Assembly: GCA_024500155.1 (NCBI GenBank) | Contig: CM044860.1 | Span: 1,410,501-1,474,500, forward strand | Reading direction: 5' to 3' | Length of the DNA stretch: 64,000 nt | DNA from: Chenopodium formosanum | Taxonomy: Eukaryota > Streptophyta > Magnoliopsida > Caryophyllales > Amaranthaceae | In this document: positions 35,317 to 48,200 of the stretch, piece by piece | How the letters are laid out: every line of letters starts with the position of its first letter | Numbering within the stretch: position 1 is the stretch's first letter | The notes under the pieces: model-generated | The model's database searches: none | What the model was told of the DNA's origin: nothing | What the model saw: only the letters and a program-made list of their open reading frames with translations | Translations under genes and position numbers: made by a program

Positions 35317-36671
35317 CCTTTACTCGCCCTCGAGTAAACAAAAGAAAAACAAAACTAACCTAGAAAGCAATAAATCCTAATACTCACTGTCGTAGGAATC
35401 ACGATTGCACTTAGCATGTGCAACAAGCCCTTTAAACCCCTAGGCTACCCTAGTGGACGAGTATGGTCTCGTGAAGGTTTTCAGAAGGCATACCTACAAA
35501 GCCGACTCAAGAACTTCCAAACCAATTTGTTCAACCAAGTGACTCATTTTAAATCAAAACTCAATTTATGTATCACAAATCAATGACATGGATGAAACGA
35601 TAAATTGTAGCACCCTTCAATAACCAACCAATCTTGCCGCTTCCTTTCCTCAAGCTTGAACCTTCCCTAAGGATGCTCAACCATATTAGCTCATACCTCA
35701 CTTCGATCTGATGACCTTCGTCAAGACTTGCACAAAATCTTGCCCTCCACCGGTAGAAGGACCAAATTGCAAGGAAAATCAAGAGGACTTTAAAAGGGTA
35801 AGCTTGGGTGATAGGGTGAGAGAGATGTAAATTTGGGAATGTGGTGGTTAAAATCAATCCAATAAAACTCATATTTAACATCCTTGAATGTAATATGCAA
35901 GGAGTAAAGAAACATCAACAAAGAAATTAATGACATCAAACATCACACCGCCAACAATGAATGCATTACTCTTCCTTATCAACTCCATTGATTCAACATT
36001 AACATTCACCCCTCTTTATTTCTCATCATTTTTTCAATACTTGTTTTTTTTTTTTTTTTTTTTCTCACATCTTTATTCACTTTTTCTTTTCTCCTTTTTT
36101 TTTCATACTACCTTCCTTCAAATAGCTCATCATACAAATCAACATGCCTTAGGAAAATACTCTTCTTATCCAAACAATGCATTACGAAACCATAATGTTG
36201 CAACACAAGGGTAGTCAAGAAAGAATTGAGGCTCAAAGGGGCTATTAAAAAGAGAAAGATATAGCATATATATAAAGAAAAATTCCTAAAGATGACTCTG
36301 AAAGCTCTAAATAACAAAAATATGCCTTAATCATATTTCCCAAACAATTCGATAAACGATCTCAGGAAGCTAAAATGCAAGTCTCAATTGGGGCGATCAA
36401 GAAGGAGGATATTCGATTTGAGTCTTACGAGGTTCGTGGCCCTCCAATAGGTACTTATCGCGCGAGAGAAAAGCGAAACCATCTTACCACAAACAATTGT
36501 TATCAAAAGGATTTACGCTACTTATCGAATTACTCAAGCTAATGCCAATCAATTCATGAAAAATAGTGGAAATTTTTTTTTTTCGAAAATCACTTGTTTC
36601 ACATTTTGGAATAAAAGTTCAAGATGATACTAAGACGACAAAGCCTAAAATGTCCAAAGAATAATAAAACT

Positions 36672-36686
36672 CTCCCCCACACTTAA
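36672..36686 (-). other. Second, central polypurine-like tract
   Basis: The motif CCCCCACACTTAA (plus strand, 36674-36686) is an exact repeat of the motif at 35304-35316 next to the LTR. Its position, about 590 bases from the 5' LTR, suggests a central polypurine tract. Confidence 0.5.
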
Positions 36687-37252
36687 AATTTGCAGTGTCC
36701 ACAATGCAATAATAGTAGAGTATGATTAAATAAAGAGGGAAGCTAAGATACTCACAGAGTCTCAACAGAGTATGGAAGGGAGGGTGTAACAACCCTTATG
36801 ATTGCAGCACCAATACTAGAAGAGTCATCATTCACTAGTCGTCAAACCAAACTGCTTAATCAAAAGGGTCTTCAAGAATCAATGGAACACGGGAATAGTG
36901 TCACATAAAAGTATCTCAATTGGCCCAAAATCTATATAATCATATCCAGGCCCTGCTTCTCGAAAATCTGCCAATGTAGCAATAAATTAATACCCACAAA
37001 CATTAACCTTAATTTGCAACCAATAAAAAGGATCCAAAACCAAATTAACCACTCTCTTCGATTCTCGTCAAGTTTCGTCCTATGCTTTCAATGGAACGGA
37101 GTTTACGAATCCTAGGTTCGTATTTTGGTAATTTGAGAATGATCGAATAAGAATCTGTGCAAAAGGGACGGTTGAAGCAGTAATACGAACAATGTGATCT
37201 TCTTTCGAGCTGTCATGATCGAGCTATTTCCAAGTGACGAGGAGTCCTTGAG

Positions 37253-37270
37253 TCCCCGGCAACGGCGCCA
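37253..37270 (-). other. Primer binding site (tRNA-Asp) of the non-autonomous element
   Basis: The minus strand reads TGGCGCCGTTGCCGGGGA five bases after the 5' LTR. To my knowledge of the tRNA this is a full 18-base complement of the plant tRNA-Asp(GUC) 3' end. It is not a tRNA gene, since no cloverleaf precedes it. Confidence 0.88.
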
Positions 37271-37275
37271 AAATT

Positions 37276-38646
37276 TGGTAGGCGGTCGCACACCTAACAA
37301 AAATAATACCTAACTAAACCTCCTAATTATGTAGTAGGGTAAGTCAGGGTCGATCCCACAGAGAAGGTAGTATCAATATTGGTTACTATGAATTAAAATT
37401 AGTCGAGTCAATCAAAATAGGGTTGAAAATATCAAAATATTATACTACTAAAACAAGAAAATCAAATAATAAAAACATCTAGAATTAAGTATCACCACTA
37501 GCATAATCAATGCAAGACGAATTCTTACCCCAACCAATTAATTATATGTGCACAAGGAAAAGTAATCCCTAGATATAATACCAAAGGTCTCTTTCGAGTT
37601 ATCAATGGCTTCTCTAATCGCAATCAAGCCTATTTTCATGGAATCATGCAAATTAGAGACATTAAGCACATTACTCTAACTTCCTAATCATCCATTCAAC
37701 TATTTTCATGATGAACTTCAAACCCTTAATTAATCTATTCGATTCCGTTAAAACCCAACTTTCGTTGCGATTAAAACAAAGGAATAATAACAATACCAAT
37801 TATCTCTAATCTAGTATTGGCATAAGCACAATTAATTAAGCATGAACAATATAACAATTAATTGAGAATTTCAAAGAATAAATCAAGTATCAATCATGGC
37901 TAGGGTTAAACCTAACCCTAGAATAATAATCTACTCTGACATAATAAAAGAAATAAAATAAACGAAAGAGATGAAGAAAATATAATACTTGAATTAATAA
38001 AATAAAACTAGAGAGAAAACTAGGGTTCTAAACTAATGGGGGTTATGGGATAATAAAGCCAAGGAGTATTTATAATAAAGCTAGGAATTAGGATAGAATT
38101 AGGAAACTAATTCGGGCTAAATCGTCCAAGAATTGTCCACACACGGGCGTGTAAGCATAGGGCACGTTCGTGTATCTCGCTGCTGCACGCGTAGCTCTTC
38201 TTAAAACGGTCATAACTTGAGCTCCAGATCTTTGTTTGAGGCGTGTAATATATCGTTGGAAAGCTCTTTAAGTCTACTTTCCAATGCAATTTGAATCACT
38301 CCAATATCATTTGTAGATCAAAAGTTATGATCAAAATAGTGGACGGGACTCATATTTGCCAAGTCTTTCATCAACGCCCTTGCTTCTTTCTATCCTTATT
38401 TCATCTCGAAGACATGATATGATATCCTAAAGCAACGTAGCTTCATACTTCATTATTATTATACTCAAGATTAGCTAACCATAGTCCATTTGCATCTAAA
38501 TCACCTGAAATTCATCAAAACACACAAACGGAGAGTAGTAGAGCATAACCTAAGCAAATAATGTAAAAATACAACTTAGACTTCTAAATCCATAAACAAT
38601 TGACTGTAGATAAGCACCTAAAATATGTACAAATTAGGACCTATCA
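37276..38646 (-). repeat. 5' LTR of the non-autonomous element (1371 bp)
   Basis: Partner of 33929-35299 with the same length and ends, followed on the right by the TGAAG target duplication (38647-38651). Confidence 0.95.
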
Positions 38647-38651
38647 TGAAG

Positions 38652-39208
38652 TATACACAAAGTAATAATTTAAGTTAAATTTAGAGCAATCATTTCAAAG
38701 TAGCAACCTCAAAACACATATTGCACACTTATATAAAATTCAAACTTTACATATTACAAAGTATTATACATTAAGAATCGATTGATTTCAAGTTTCAGTA
38801 AATAAAATTTCATCAATTTTTTTCCAATTCTTAGGAGATGTGCTAACAAGTTCAAAAATGTTTCATGAAAATATGATTGTATACCCAATCCCACCCAATG
38901 CCCATCTCTTATTGGGCTAAATAGGCCCTCCAAAAAAAAAAAAAAACAGCCCTCCAAAAAACAGTAAAGAAAAGGAAAAAAAAAAAAAAAACAAATTAAA
39001 GAGAAGAACACTTAAATTGGGCCACCGCCTACAAATCAGTATTTTAATTAATTGGATTTAGACTTCAAATCACACGAGGCATTAAATTGATGATTGTGAT
39101 TTTACTTAGCAATGAAGGAGAGAAACCCAAAATCATATACCAAGAAATAACCAAGAAAAATAGAAAATTTTCCATTTTAAGAGAATAACTTGATTGACAA
39201 GAGAAAAA
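38652..39208. other. Upstream region of the RNF170-like gene
   Basis: About 560 bases with two A-rich runs near 38929-38995. It should include the promoter and leader of the RING gene. No other feature is evident. Confidence 0.65.
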
Positions 39209-42200
39209 ATGGAGGGAGATGGTCCACCTGTGAACGATTGCTGTACGATTTGCCATGATAACTTCAGCATTCCTTGCCAGGCTAATTGCTCTCACTGGTT
39301 TTGCGGTTATTTTCTCTCTTCTTCTCTCTTTATTGATTCATAATCCTGCATTTTTATTTAGCTTAAGAAATTGATGAATATATAATGTGTAGCATGAAAT
39401 TAAGTTGTTGATTATTGAAATTGGAAGGCTGGTTTTCTGTCTGGGTTTTTTCTGAATTTATGAATTTGAAAGATGGAAACTTTTCTGGGTTGCTTTGTAT
39501 GTGTGTATATGAATTAATCAAAGCATAATTAAAGTTTACATCTTGCGATCTTAGGGGGTTTTAATTCATGTTAGGATGAATTGTTGAACTTGGGTGTGAT
39601 TTATTTTTACTAATATAGTAATATTATTATCCTTGTGAAGAAGGAAAATGTGAGAATTGATTATGGTGGAAAATGTGATTTAGCCAGATCACATTGATCA
39701 CAATTGATGCAATGGGTTTGCTTATGAGCTTCATCTTTTGATAAATTGATGTTTGAGTGGTAATATGCTTGCTTGAATTCGACTATTTAATGCTTGTTGT
39801 GGAATGGTTGAAGGTGATTTGTCTGATTGAGCAACTACAACTCTACAAGACTACAATAATGATTAGCTTGTTAAGGTTGGGTTGATGCATTGGGTTTGTT
39901 ATTGGGATTAGTATTTGTATGGGTCCAATTTAGTCCAATTGGGCCTAGTCATTAAATGATCCAATCCAAAGCCCAAGGTCAAGGTTCAACTCTCCAGCCC
40001 ATGCTAAAGTCAAGACCAGTTCTCAAAGGCAAGTCAATTGGGTCCAGGCCCACATCTCTCATATATGCCAAGGTATAAAAGCCATCAATGTGTCATTTTT
40101 CTAACAGAACAACAAAGCCTCAAACAATTAATTCTCTTGCATAGCTTTCTCTCTACACATTGTACTGACTTCAGCATCGGAGGGGCCTTCCTCGGCAACA
40201 CCCCCGAGGCTAGTTTATGTGTATTTGCTGTGCAGGAAACCTTCGGCCCAACGTCGTTTGGACCGAATCCAGTCTTCACCACCTTTTCGGACCTTCAGCA
40301 AGGTCCCATTGTTTTCATCCGAAACAATTTGGCGCCGTCTGTGGGGAAGACTTTCAAAAAATCTTTAAGCCAATTTCGCTCGTTCTACATCAATCTTAGT
40401 TCCAATGGCTAAGAATCGCAAGAACAAAAATGACGGTGCCTCTCCTATGAGAAAGCGCCGAAAGTCACTAGGAGGGGGCCCCCTAGAACGCCCCGCTTCT
40501 AGCCAATCTTCTCCCCGGGATAGGAGCCCCTCCGCGGGACCCTACTCTCGTGAGGAGTCTAGGGAGAGATCCGAATCTCCTATTATCCAGTCCAATCATC
40601 AACCGAGTCCACCTCGGCTGAATGACGACGACCAGTCCATTCAAAGGACTCAGTCTCATGCCCGGAGCCAATCCCGGAGCATTCGCTCGAACTCCCGCTC
40701 TCAGCCGAGGACACCCTTGACGGGACTCAATTCTGAGGAGGTAGTGAGAGCCCTAGCGGCCCTCATGGAGGCCATGAAGGGCCAGAGCATGCCACCTCCT
40801 CGTGACCGAACTCCTCCGCAAACCAGAAATCAGCGGAGGAACATCGGCCAGGAGGGGGGGAAGCTCTCCTCCTTCAAGGAGCTCGGCGAGTGGGAAGAGG
40901 ACACTTGGAGAACCGAGAGGGAGAAGAACAGGAACTCTCACTTCTTCAGGAACTCCTCAACTCAGCTCACCACGAGCCGAACCCACAAAAGCAGCAGTTC
41001 AGCCTCTCGGCCAGAAACTGCCCACCGAAGCATTCACGACCGTCTCGGCGGTAGGGAACGGAGCGTGAATAGCCGCCTCTCTTACCCTGCAGCCGAGGCC
41101 CGGACCTCCCAGCCAGGGACGAAAACCACTTCTACCTCTCTGAGAGGGCGAAGCGCGGTCCCTTCGGCTGGGAACAAGGGAAAGGCTGTGATGCTACCTT
41201 CCAATTCCCCATTCGAGCAATGGATATTGGAAGCCCATGTGCCGACGGTAAAAATCCCGTCGCACATTACTTATGATGGGACTTCGGATCCGAAGGACCA
41301 CATTGCCTCGTACGAGACCCACATGCACCTTTGCCCCAGGTCCGAAGCGACTTGGTGCAAGTATTTCCCAACCACTCTCAAGGGGGTCGCACAATCGTGG
41401 ATCTCCAAGGGAGTAAAGGAAGGCTCGATAACTGGGTGGGACGATCTGTCCTCCAAGTTTAAGAGCAAGTTTTCCACGGCCAATCGCCGAGAGAAGACCA
41501 CTGCAGAGCTGATGGGCCTGCAGCAGGGGGAGTCCGAAAGTCTCCGAGACTACCTGACTCGCTTCAGCAACAAATCATCCAGCATTTCTCAGCTGGACCA
41601 AGGGCTGGCGGTTTTCGCTCTTCAGCACGGTCTCAGAACAGGGCCGTTCTCCGACTTCATGGTCATGAATTCACCTCAGACCCTGGAGGAAGCATTGAAT
41701 GCCTCGGACAAGTACATCCGAGCCGAAGAGTGGAACAAAACAAAAACCCAACCCCAGTCTGGAGGAGGGAAACAAAAACAAGCGTCCTCGTCCGAAGGCC
41801 AAGGCCAGAAGACAAAGGGAAAGGCGAAAGCCTCGGAACAATCTTCGGCCAACGAGTCGAAGAAGGAAAAATCTGCCCCTTTCACGGGTAGATACGAATC
41901 CTACACTCCGCTCTCTCTTCCGCGTGCTAAGATCTACAGCGTGACGAAAGAGGAGCAGAGTTACAGAAAGCCGAGATCGCTCCCAGAGTGGTATCAGCGC
42001 AAAAATAAAAATCAGTGGTGCGAGTTCCACGAATCAGCGGGACACAACACTGAAGAATGTATCCAGCTGAAGGACCAAATCGAAGATATGGTCCGAAAGG
42101 GGTACTTGAAAAAATACATCGCGGATCACCGCGAGAAAAAAGAAGCAGAGAGGTCCGAAAAGGACTCTCGGCAGGAGATCGATTTCCCCCGAAAGAACAG

Positions 42201-45200
42201 CAAAACTGCGGAGGGAAAGTTCCCCCCAATTCACGTTATCTCGGGAGGATTATGTTCTCGGAGGGAGCACAAACGTCACCTCAGGGCTTTGACCCATCAG
42301 GTGAATCATGCTGATATACAGGCACCCCAGTCACCGGTGCCGAACATGACGTTCACAGCCGCTGACTGTCGGGGGGTGACGTACCCTCACGAGGACCCGT
42401 TGGTGGTCATCGCCACGGTGGCCAACCATGACGTCAGCAAAGTCTTAGTTGACGGTGGTAGCGGGGCAAATATTTTGTTCCGAAGGGCCTACGATCAAAT
42501 TAAGCTGAAGCCCAAGCACCTCACGCCGGTATCCTACCCAGTATCCGGATTCAATGGGGCTTCAACTTTTCCAGATGGGAAGGTTCTACTTCCTGTCACC
42601 ATCGGCTGCGACGAAGCGGCTAGGAATGTCATGACCGAATTCTTGGTCATTGATGCTCCTTCAGCGTACAACGTGATTTTGGGGAGACCCATAATTCACG
42701 AGATCCAGGGAGTCGTCTCAACTTATCATCAGCTGATGATATACGTTTCAGACGGCGGCTTCCCCGAAAGGATCCAGGGCAGCCAAAAGGAGGCCCGAAG
42801 GTGCAACTACCTCAAGCCGTCCACTAGTCGTCCAGAGGACGATGATGAGGATGAGGAGGAGAAAGAAAAAGGGGCGAGCACGAAGAAGCCGAAAGGTCTA
42901 AGTGCTTCGGCACAAGGTTCTGTACCCAAAGAAAAAGGGTCAGAAAAAGAAAAGGCAAGCTCATCATCTGAGCCGAAGGACTCAGAGAGCCTGCCGAGGA
43001 AAAAGTCTGGGACACCTGCTGACATAGACAGCAGGCCAGATAACGAAGAGTCCGGCCCCGCTGCTATGGAACTGGACCAGCAGACCGAAACGGTCGAGTT
43101 GTCTGAAGGAGACGCTGACAAATGTGTAACAATCGGGATGGACCTTGATCCGAACACCCGTTGTGACCTTATTCAGCTCCTCCGGGACAACAGAGATGTG
43201 TTTGCTTTCTCGGCAGCTGATATGCCCGGGATAAGTCCAGACCTCATCTCCCATAAGCTTAACGTCGACTCCACATGTCGGCCAGTTAAGCAAAAGAAGC
43301 GGAACTACTCCGCAAATAAGAACCGAGACATCGCAGCCGAAGTCAAAAAGTTACTGGATGCAGGTTTCATCGAACCTTGTCAGTATCCAGAATGGCTGGC
43401 AAATGTGGTGATGGTTCAGAAGGCTAATGGTACCTGGAGAATGTGCGTTGACTTCACGGACCTAAATAAGGCTTGTCCGAAGGACTTTTATCCCTTGCCG
43501 AGAATCGATCAGCTAGTCGACTCGACAAGTGGCCACGCCTTGCTTAGTTTCATGGACGCATTCTCGGGGTATCATCAGATCTTTATGCACCCCGACGACC
43601 GAGCAAAGACGGCATTCGTCACGAACGCCGGGGTGTACAATTACAAAATGATGCCCTTCGGATTGAAAAATGCGGGGGCAACTTATCAAAGGCTGGTGGA
43701 TCAGGTTTTCGCCGATCAAAAGGGCCGAAACATGGAAGTCTATGTGGACGATTCAATCGTCAAAAGCAAAAAATCTGAGGACCATGTTAATGACCTGGCC
43801 GAAACCTTCGCCACCTTAAGAAAGCATCAGATGAAGCTGAATCTGAAGAAGTGTGTCTTCGGCGTGAAGTCAGGAAAATTCCTGGGATTCATGGTCAGCA
43901 AAAGGGGGATTGATGCCAATCCCTCCAAAGTCAAAGCAGCTCTAGATCTTCCCGAGCCAAAAACAAAAAGGGACGTTCAGCGGCTCACCGGAAGAATGGC
44001 AGCTCTCTCGAGGTTCATTTCTAGAGCTTCGGACAAGGGGTTACCTTTCTTCAAAGCCCTGAAACTCCCAAAAACAAAGGAGCTCGTTTGGGAAGAAGAG
44101 CAAAGAAAAGCCTTTCAGCAGCTTCGAGAGCATCTGGCTCAGCTCCCAACATTGGCAAGCCCAGTAGAGGGAGAGACTTTGTACTTATACGTGGCTGTTA
44201 GCCCAGCCGCTATCAGTGCAGTGCTGCTGAAAGAAGAAAACAAAATTCAGCAACCGATCTACTTCGTCAGTCACACTCTGACGGATGCCGAGACTCGCTA
44301 CCCTCTGCTTGAAAAAGTTGCCTTCACAGTAGTAGTAGCTGCTCGGAAGCTGAGGCCCTATTTTGATTGCCATCAGATAGTGGTCTTAACTGATCAGCCG
44401 CTGGAAAAGGTTCTCGGCAAAGTCGAAAAATCCGGTAGATTGGCCAAATGGGAGCATCAGCTACCAGCCGAGAACAGCCATCAAGGCTCAAGCTCTAGCG
44501 GACTTCTTGGCCGAATGCTCGTACCAGGAGACGTTAGACGATGAAAATAAAATCTGGACCGTTTTCACGGATGGATCCTCCACCGTAAATGGTTCGGGGG
44601 CAGGGGTAGTTATAACCTCTCCCGAAGGAAAAGCTTTTGAGTATGCACTCAAATTTTCTTTCAAGTCTTCGAATAATGAAGCTGAATATGAGGCAGCAAT
44701 CGCCGGCCTAGAATTGTGCATCTCATTGGAAGCCGATCATGTCTGTCTAAAGACAGACTCTCAGTTGGTCGCAAATCAGATCCGAGGCGAATACGAGGCC
44801 AAAGAGCCTTCAATGGTAGCCTATCCCGCAAAGATCAAAGCAACTATTGCGAAACTGAGAACTTTTGAAGTTCAGCTGATCCCAAGGGGTCAGAATGCTC
44901 AGGCCGACGCACTCTCCAAACTTGCCAGTTCAACTCTTACTGAGCTGAACAGATCTGTGTATGTGGAAGTGCGCCGAGAAAGAAGTGTCGACGAAGCACC
45001 TGAAGTGTGTTGCGTCGACCCAGAACCTAGCTGGATGGATCCCATCCTAGCTTTCAAGCTTCGGGGAGAAATTCCCGAAGACAGAATTTTGGCCTCCAAA
45101 CTGAAGAGAACTAGCTCAAGGTTCATCGTCTTCAGAGGAGAGCTTCTGAAAAAATCCTTCTCAGCCCCGTTGCTGAAATGCGTGGGACCAACAGATGCAG

Positions 45201-48200
45201 ATTACATCCTTCGGGAAATTCACCTCGGCATCTGTGGAAACCACATCGGGGGAAGGACCCTAGCCCATAAGGCTTTGAGGGCCGGATATTACTGGCCCAC
45301 CATGATCTCAGACGCTAAGGAGCTGGTCAGAAAATGTGAGAAATGTCAAAAATTCGCACCAGTCATCCGTCAGCCAGCTAGAGACCTTCAGCCGATCCTC
45401 AATCCGCTCCCATTTGCCCAGTGGGGGCTGGATATTTTGGGACCTTTTCCAGATGCACCTTACCAAAAAAGATGGTTAATAGTCGGCATTGACTATTTCA
45501 GCAAATGGATTGAGGCTGAAGCAGCCTCGAATATCACAGAGCAAACCGTCAGGAAATTTATCTGGCAGAATATTATTACTCGCTTTGGTATTCCGAAGGT
45601 TTTTGTCTTTGATCATGGGAGGCAATTTGATAACCTACCGCTGAGGCGGTACACAGATCAATTCGGCATCAAATTGGCATATTCAGCAGTGTGTCATCCA
45701 CAAAGTAATGGCCAAGCCGAAGCTGCAAACAAGCAGATCCTCAACGCTTTGAAGAAAAGGGTTGAAGATCAAAAGTCCAAGTGGATAGAGGAGCTTCCAG
45801 GAACCCTCTGGTCGCTCCGGACAACCGAAAAAGAGGCAACGGGCTATTCACCTTTTGAGCTGGTGTATGGTGCCGAAGCCGTCCTACCAGTGGAGATCGG
45901 TTCTGAAAGTTTAAGAGTGCACCATTTCTCGGCTGAGAACGAACAACTTATGAAGGCATCCCTTGATTTCCTCGACGAAGTAAGAGACTCAGCCCGAGAC
46001 AAAATGGCCGCTTACAAGCAGAGAATCAGCAAATTTTACAACCGAAGGGTCCATGCAAGGCCCCTCAAAATTGGAGACCTTGTCCTTCGGAATGCTGCTG
46101 CAGTTCAGAAAAGCCGAATCCATGGGAAACTCTCAGCTGCATGGGAGGGACCCTACGAAATTTATGACGAGCTTCAGCCAGGGACATACCGACTTCGGCA
46201 GTTGGATGGAACTGAGCTGAAAAATCATTGGAATGCTGATGTGCTTAAGAAATATCATGTATAAACCCTTCGGGGCGAAAAATCTTTGTAAGTACATTTT
46301 GAATCGTTAATGAAAGGCCTCAGAGCCACCATTTCCACAACGATTTGCAACATTTCATGCTTTCAAGTTTTCATTTTGCTATCTACTCTTTAAGGGCTTT
46401 TATTCAGCCTTATCTGAAACCTTCGCCTTCGGGCAACTGGGTTTCAAATTGCTGACAAGCTCGTCTTTTTAAAGAACCCTGGTCTTTCAGCTGAAGTTCG
46501 ACTTCAGTAAGACTTGTTCTCCAAAGACAATGAGTCCATGGACAAATCTGGGATATTGCCTTAACTGAGCCCCGTATCCCAGAAAGACATTGTCCGAGAC
46601 ATTGCCTTCAGTTGGCCTTGTGTTTCGGGTATCCATTTTTATAGATAGACAGAAAATCAAGCATAACAACTATTAAAGTTTTTTATCTCAGCCTCATCTG
46701 GAACCTTCGCCTTCGGGTAACTGGGTTCTAGATTGCTAACAAATTTGTCTTTTGAAGGAACTCCAGTCTTTCAGCTGAGGCTTAGCGTCAGTAAGACTTG
46801 TTCCCCAAGACTCTATGGACAAATCTGAGGTACTGCCTTAATTGAGCCTGGTATCCCAGAGGGCCACTATCTGAGACCTTGCCTTCAGTTGGCCCTGTGT
46901 CTCAGATACCCATTTTTATTCAGCTTTGTCTGAAGGATTAAAACCCAACTCAGTAATCCAAAGACTTGGATCTTCAGATTACTTGGGGGGCAAGGAGCAC
47001 TGTCAGTGCAAGTTCATCTTCAGCAAAGTCTTCAGCTGAAAGCTTTGTACTTAGCAAATTTTGCTACAATTTCTCAAATTCAGAAAGAGTAAAGCATTCA
47101 AAATAAGACAGAGCAGTTGAAGAAAAAGCATCAGATTAATGAGAACAATGCTCAGAAAATGAGCTACAAATTCAGATGTTCAGATAAAATATCGGCAGCC
47201 GTCCACAAACGGAAAATAACAGCTGCCGAGGTACACGCAAAAGCAATAAAGCAGTTTGTACATCAAGGCAAGCTGAAGCAAAAGGATACAAGGCAAAAAA
47301 ATAATTCAGGAGCGGCAAGTCTAAAGTTGAGCGCACGATGAACCGCAAGATTCTGAAGACGACTGCCCGATTTCCTATGCTTCAGCCTGAGAATCAGACT
47401 GATCGGCAATGCTGGCTTCAGCCCCAGCAGCAGATGAAGCAGGCCGCGCACCCTGCTGAGCCTCCCTCTCTTCGAGTTCCCTCTCTGCTTCTTCCTCAGC
47501 TTCCTCAGCTGCAAGAATCTCAGCTTCGGCCGGAGTTGGGAACTTCATGTGGGGACCTTCTGAATTCTGGATCCACTCAGCACACTTGGACCAGTCCAGA
47601 TTTGGCTCAGCATGGAGACAGAGTCTTCGGCACACCCTGAGCCCGTTCGTGAATCCCATCTCATACTCTTCTTGAGTATAAATACGGGTCTTGAGCAGGG
47701 CCTCAGCATCTGCCAGCTTCTTCTGTACCTCCTCCAAGCTTTTCTTGGATTGATTCAGCTCTTCAGCGAGCTTGGAGGAAGCACTTTTCTGCTTGTTCAG
47801 CTCTTGCTGAACCTCTGAAGTTTTGGCCTTCAGCTGAGCCAGCTCATCATTTTTGGCCCTTAGCTGATCCTCAGCCTCTTGAAGCCTGGCTCTCTCAGCA
47901 TCAGCATCAGCAGCAACTTCTGAGAGTTGGACGTTCTGGGCCTGGAGCTTTTCTTCAGCAGCCATTCTACTGGCTTCCGAAGCTTCTAATCTTTGCTGCA
48001 CCTCAGCTTGTGCAGTAACTCCGTCCCTGATTCGGCTTTCAATGACAGCCTTGAATTTAGTGACGTCCACTCCCAAGTGGTCTCGGAGGAAGTGCTCGGA
48101 CCCTCCGTCCCTTCAGGAGGCGCCGACGAAATCGGAGTTGCCCTAATTCCTTCGGCAGGTTCGGACACAGCTTGTCCGTTCCATGTCCCAGTCCTATTCC

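Larger units (their letters stand above)
35300..37275 (-). other. Internal non-coding region of the LTR element
   Basis: It holds a polypurine tract on the minus strand next to the left LTR, a second copy of the same purine motif near 36674, T-rich runs around 36043-36063, and the primer binding site at the right end. The open frames here are low-complexity or meaningless; none resembles a retroelement protein. Confidence 0.8.
33929..38646 (-). mobile_element. Non-autonomous LTR retrotransposon (4718 bp, no coding capacity)
   Basis: Two 1371-bp LTRs (33929-35299 and 37276-38646) flank a 1976-bp internal region. The whole is bounded by a perfect 5-bp target-site duplication, TGAAG (33924-33928 and 38647-38651). 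Orientation is minus, because the primer binding site abuts the right LTR and a polypurine tract abuts the left one. I count three mismatches between the LTRs (near 34189, 34615 and 34935 in the left copy), so insertion was recent. No gag, protease, RT or integrase motif appears in either strand of the interior. The exact tRNA-Asp primer site and long LTRs would fit a derivative of an Athila-type Ty3/Gypsy element, but that is inference. Confidence 0.92.

Noticed and set aside
35930..36214. 94-codon Phe/Leu-rich frame inside the non-coding LTR element
   Set aside because: It is produced by T-runs, lies opposite the element's sense strand and has no similarity to retroelement proteins.
37245..37275. 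Exact match to the 3' end of tRNA-Asp, possible tRNA gene
   Set aside because: It lies five bases from an LTR border with no cloverleaf upstream, so it is a retroelement primer binding site.
33929..38646. Long direct repeats read as a segmental duplication
   Set aside because: TG...CA ends, primer site, polypurine tract and TGAAG duplication identify them as LTRs of one element.
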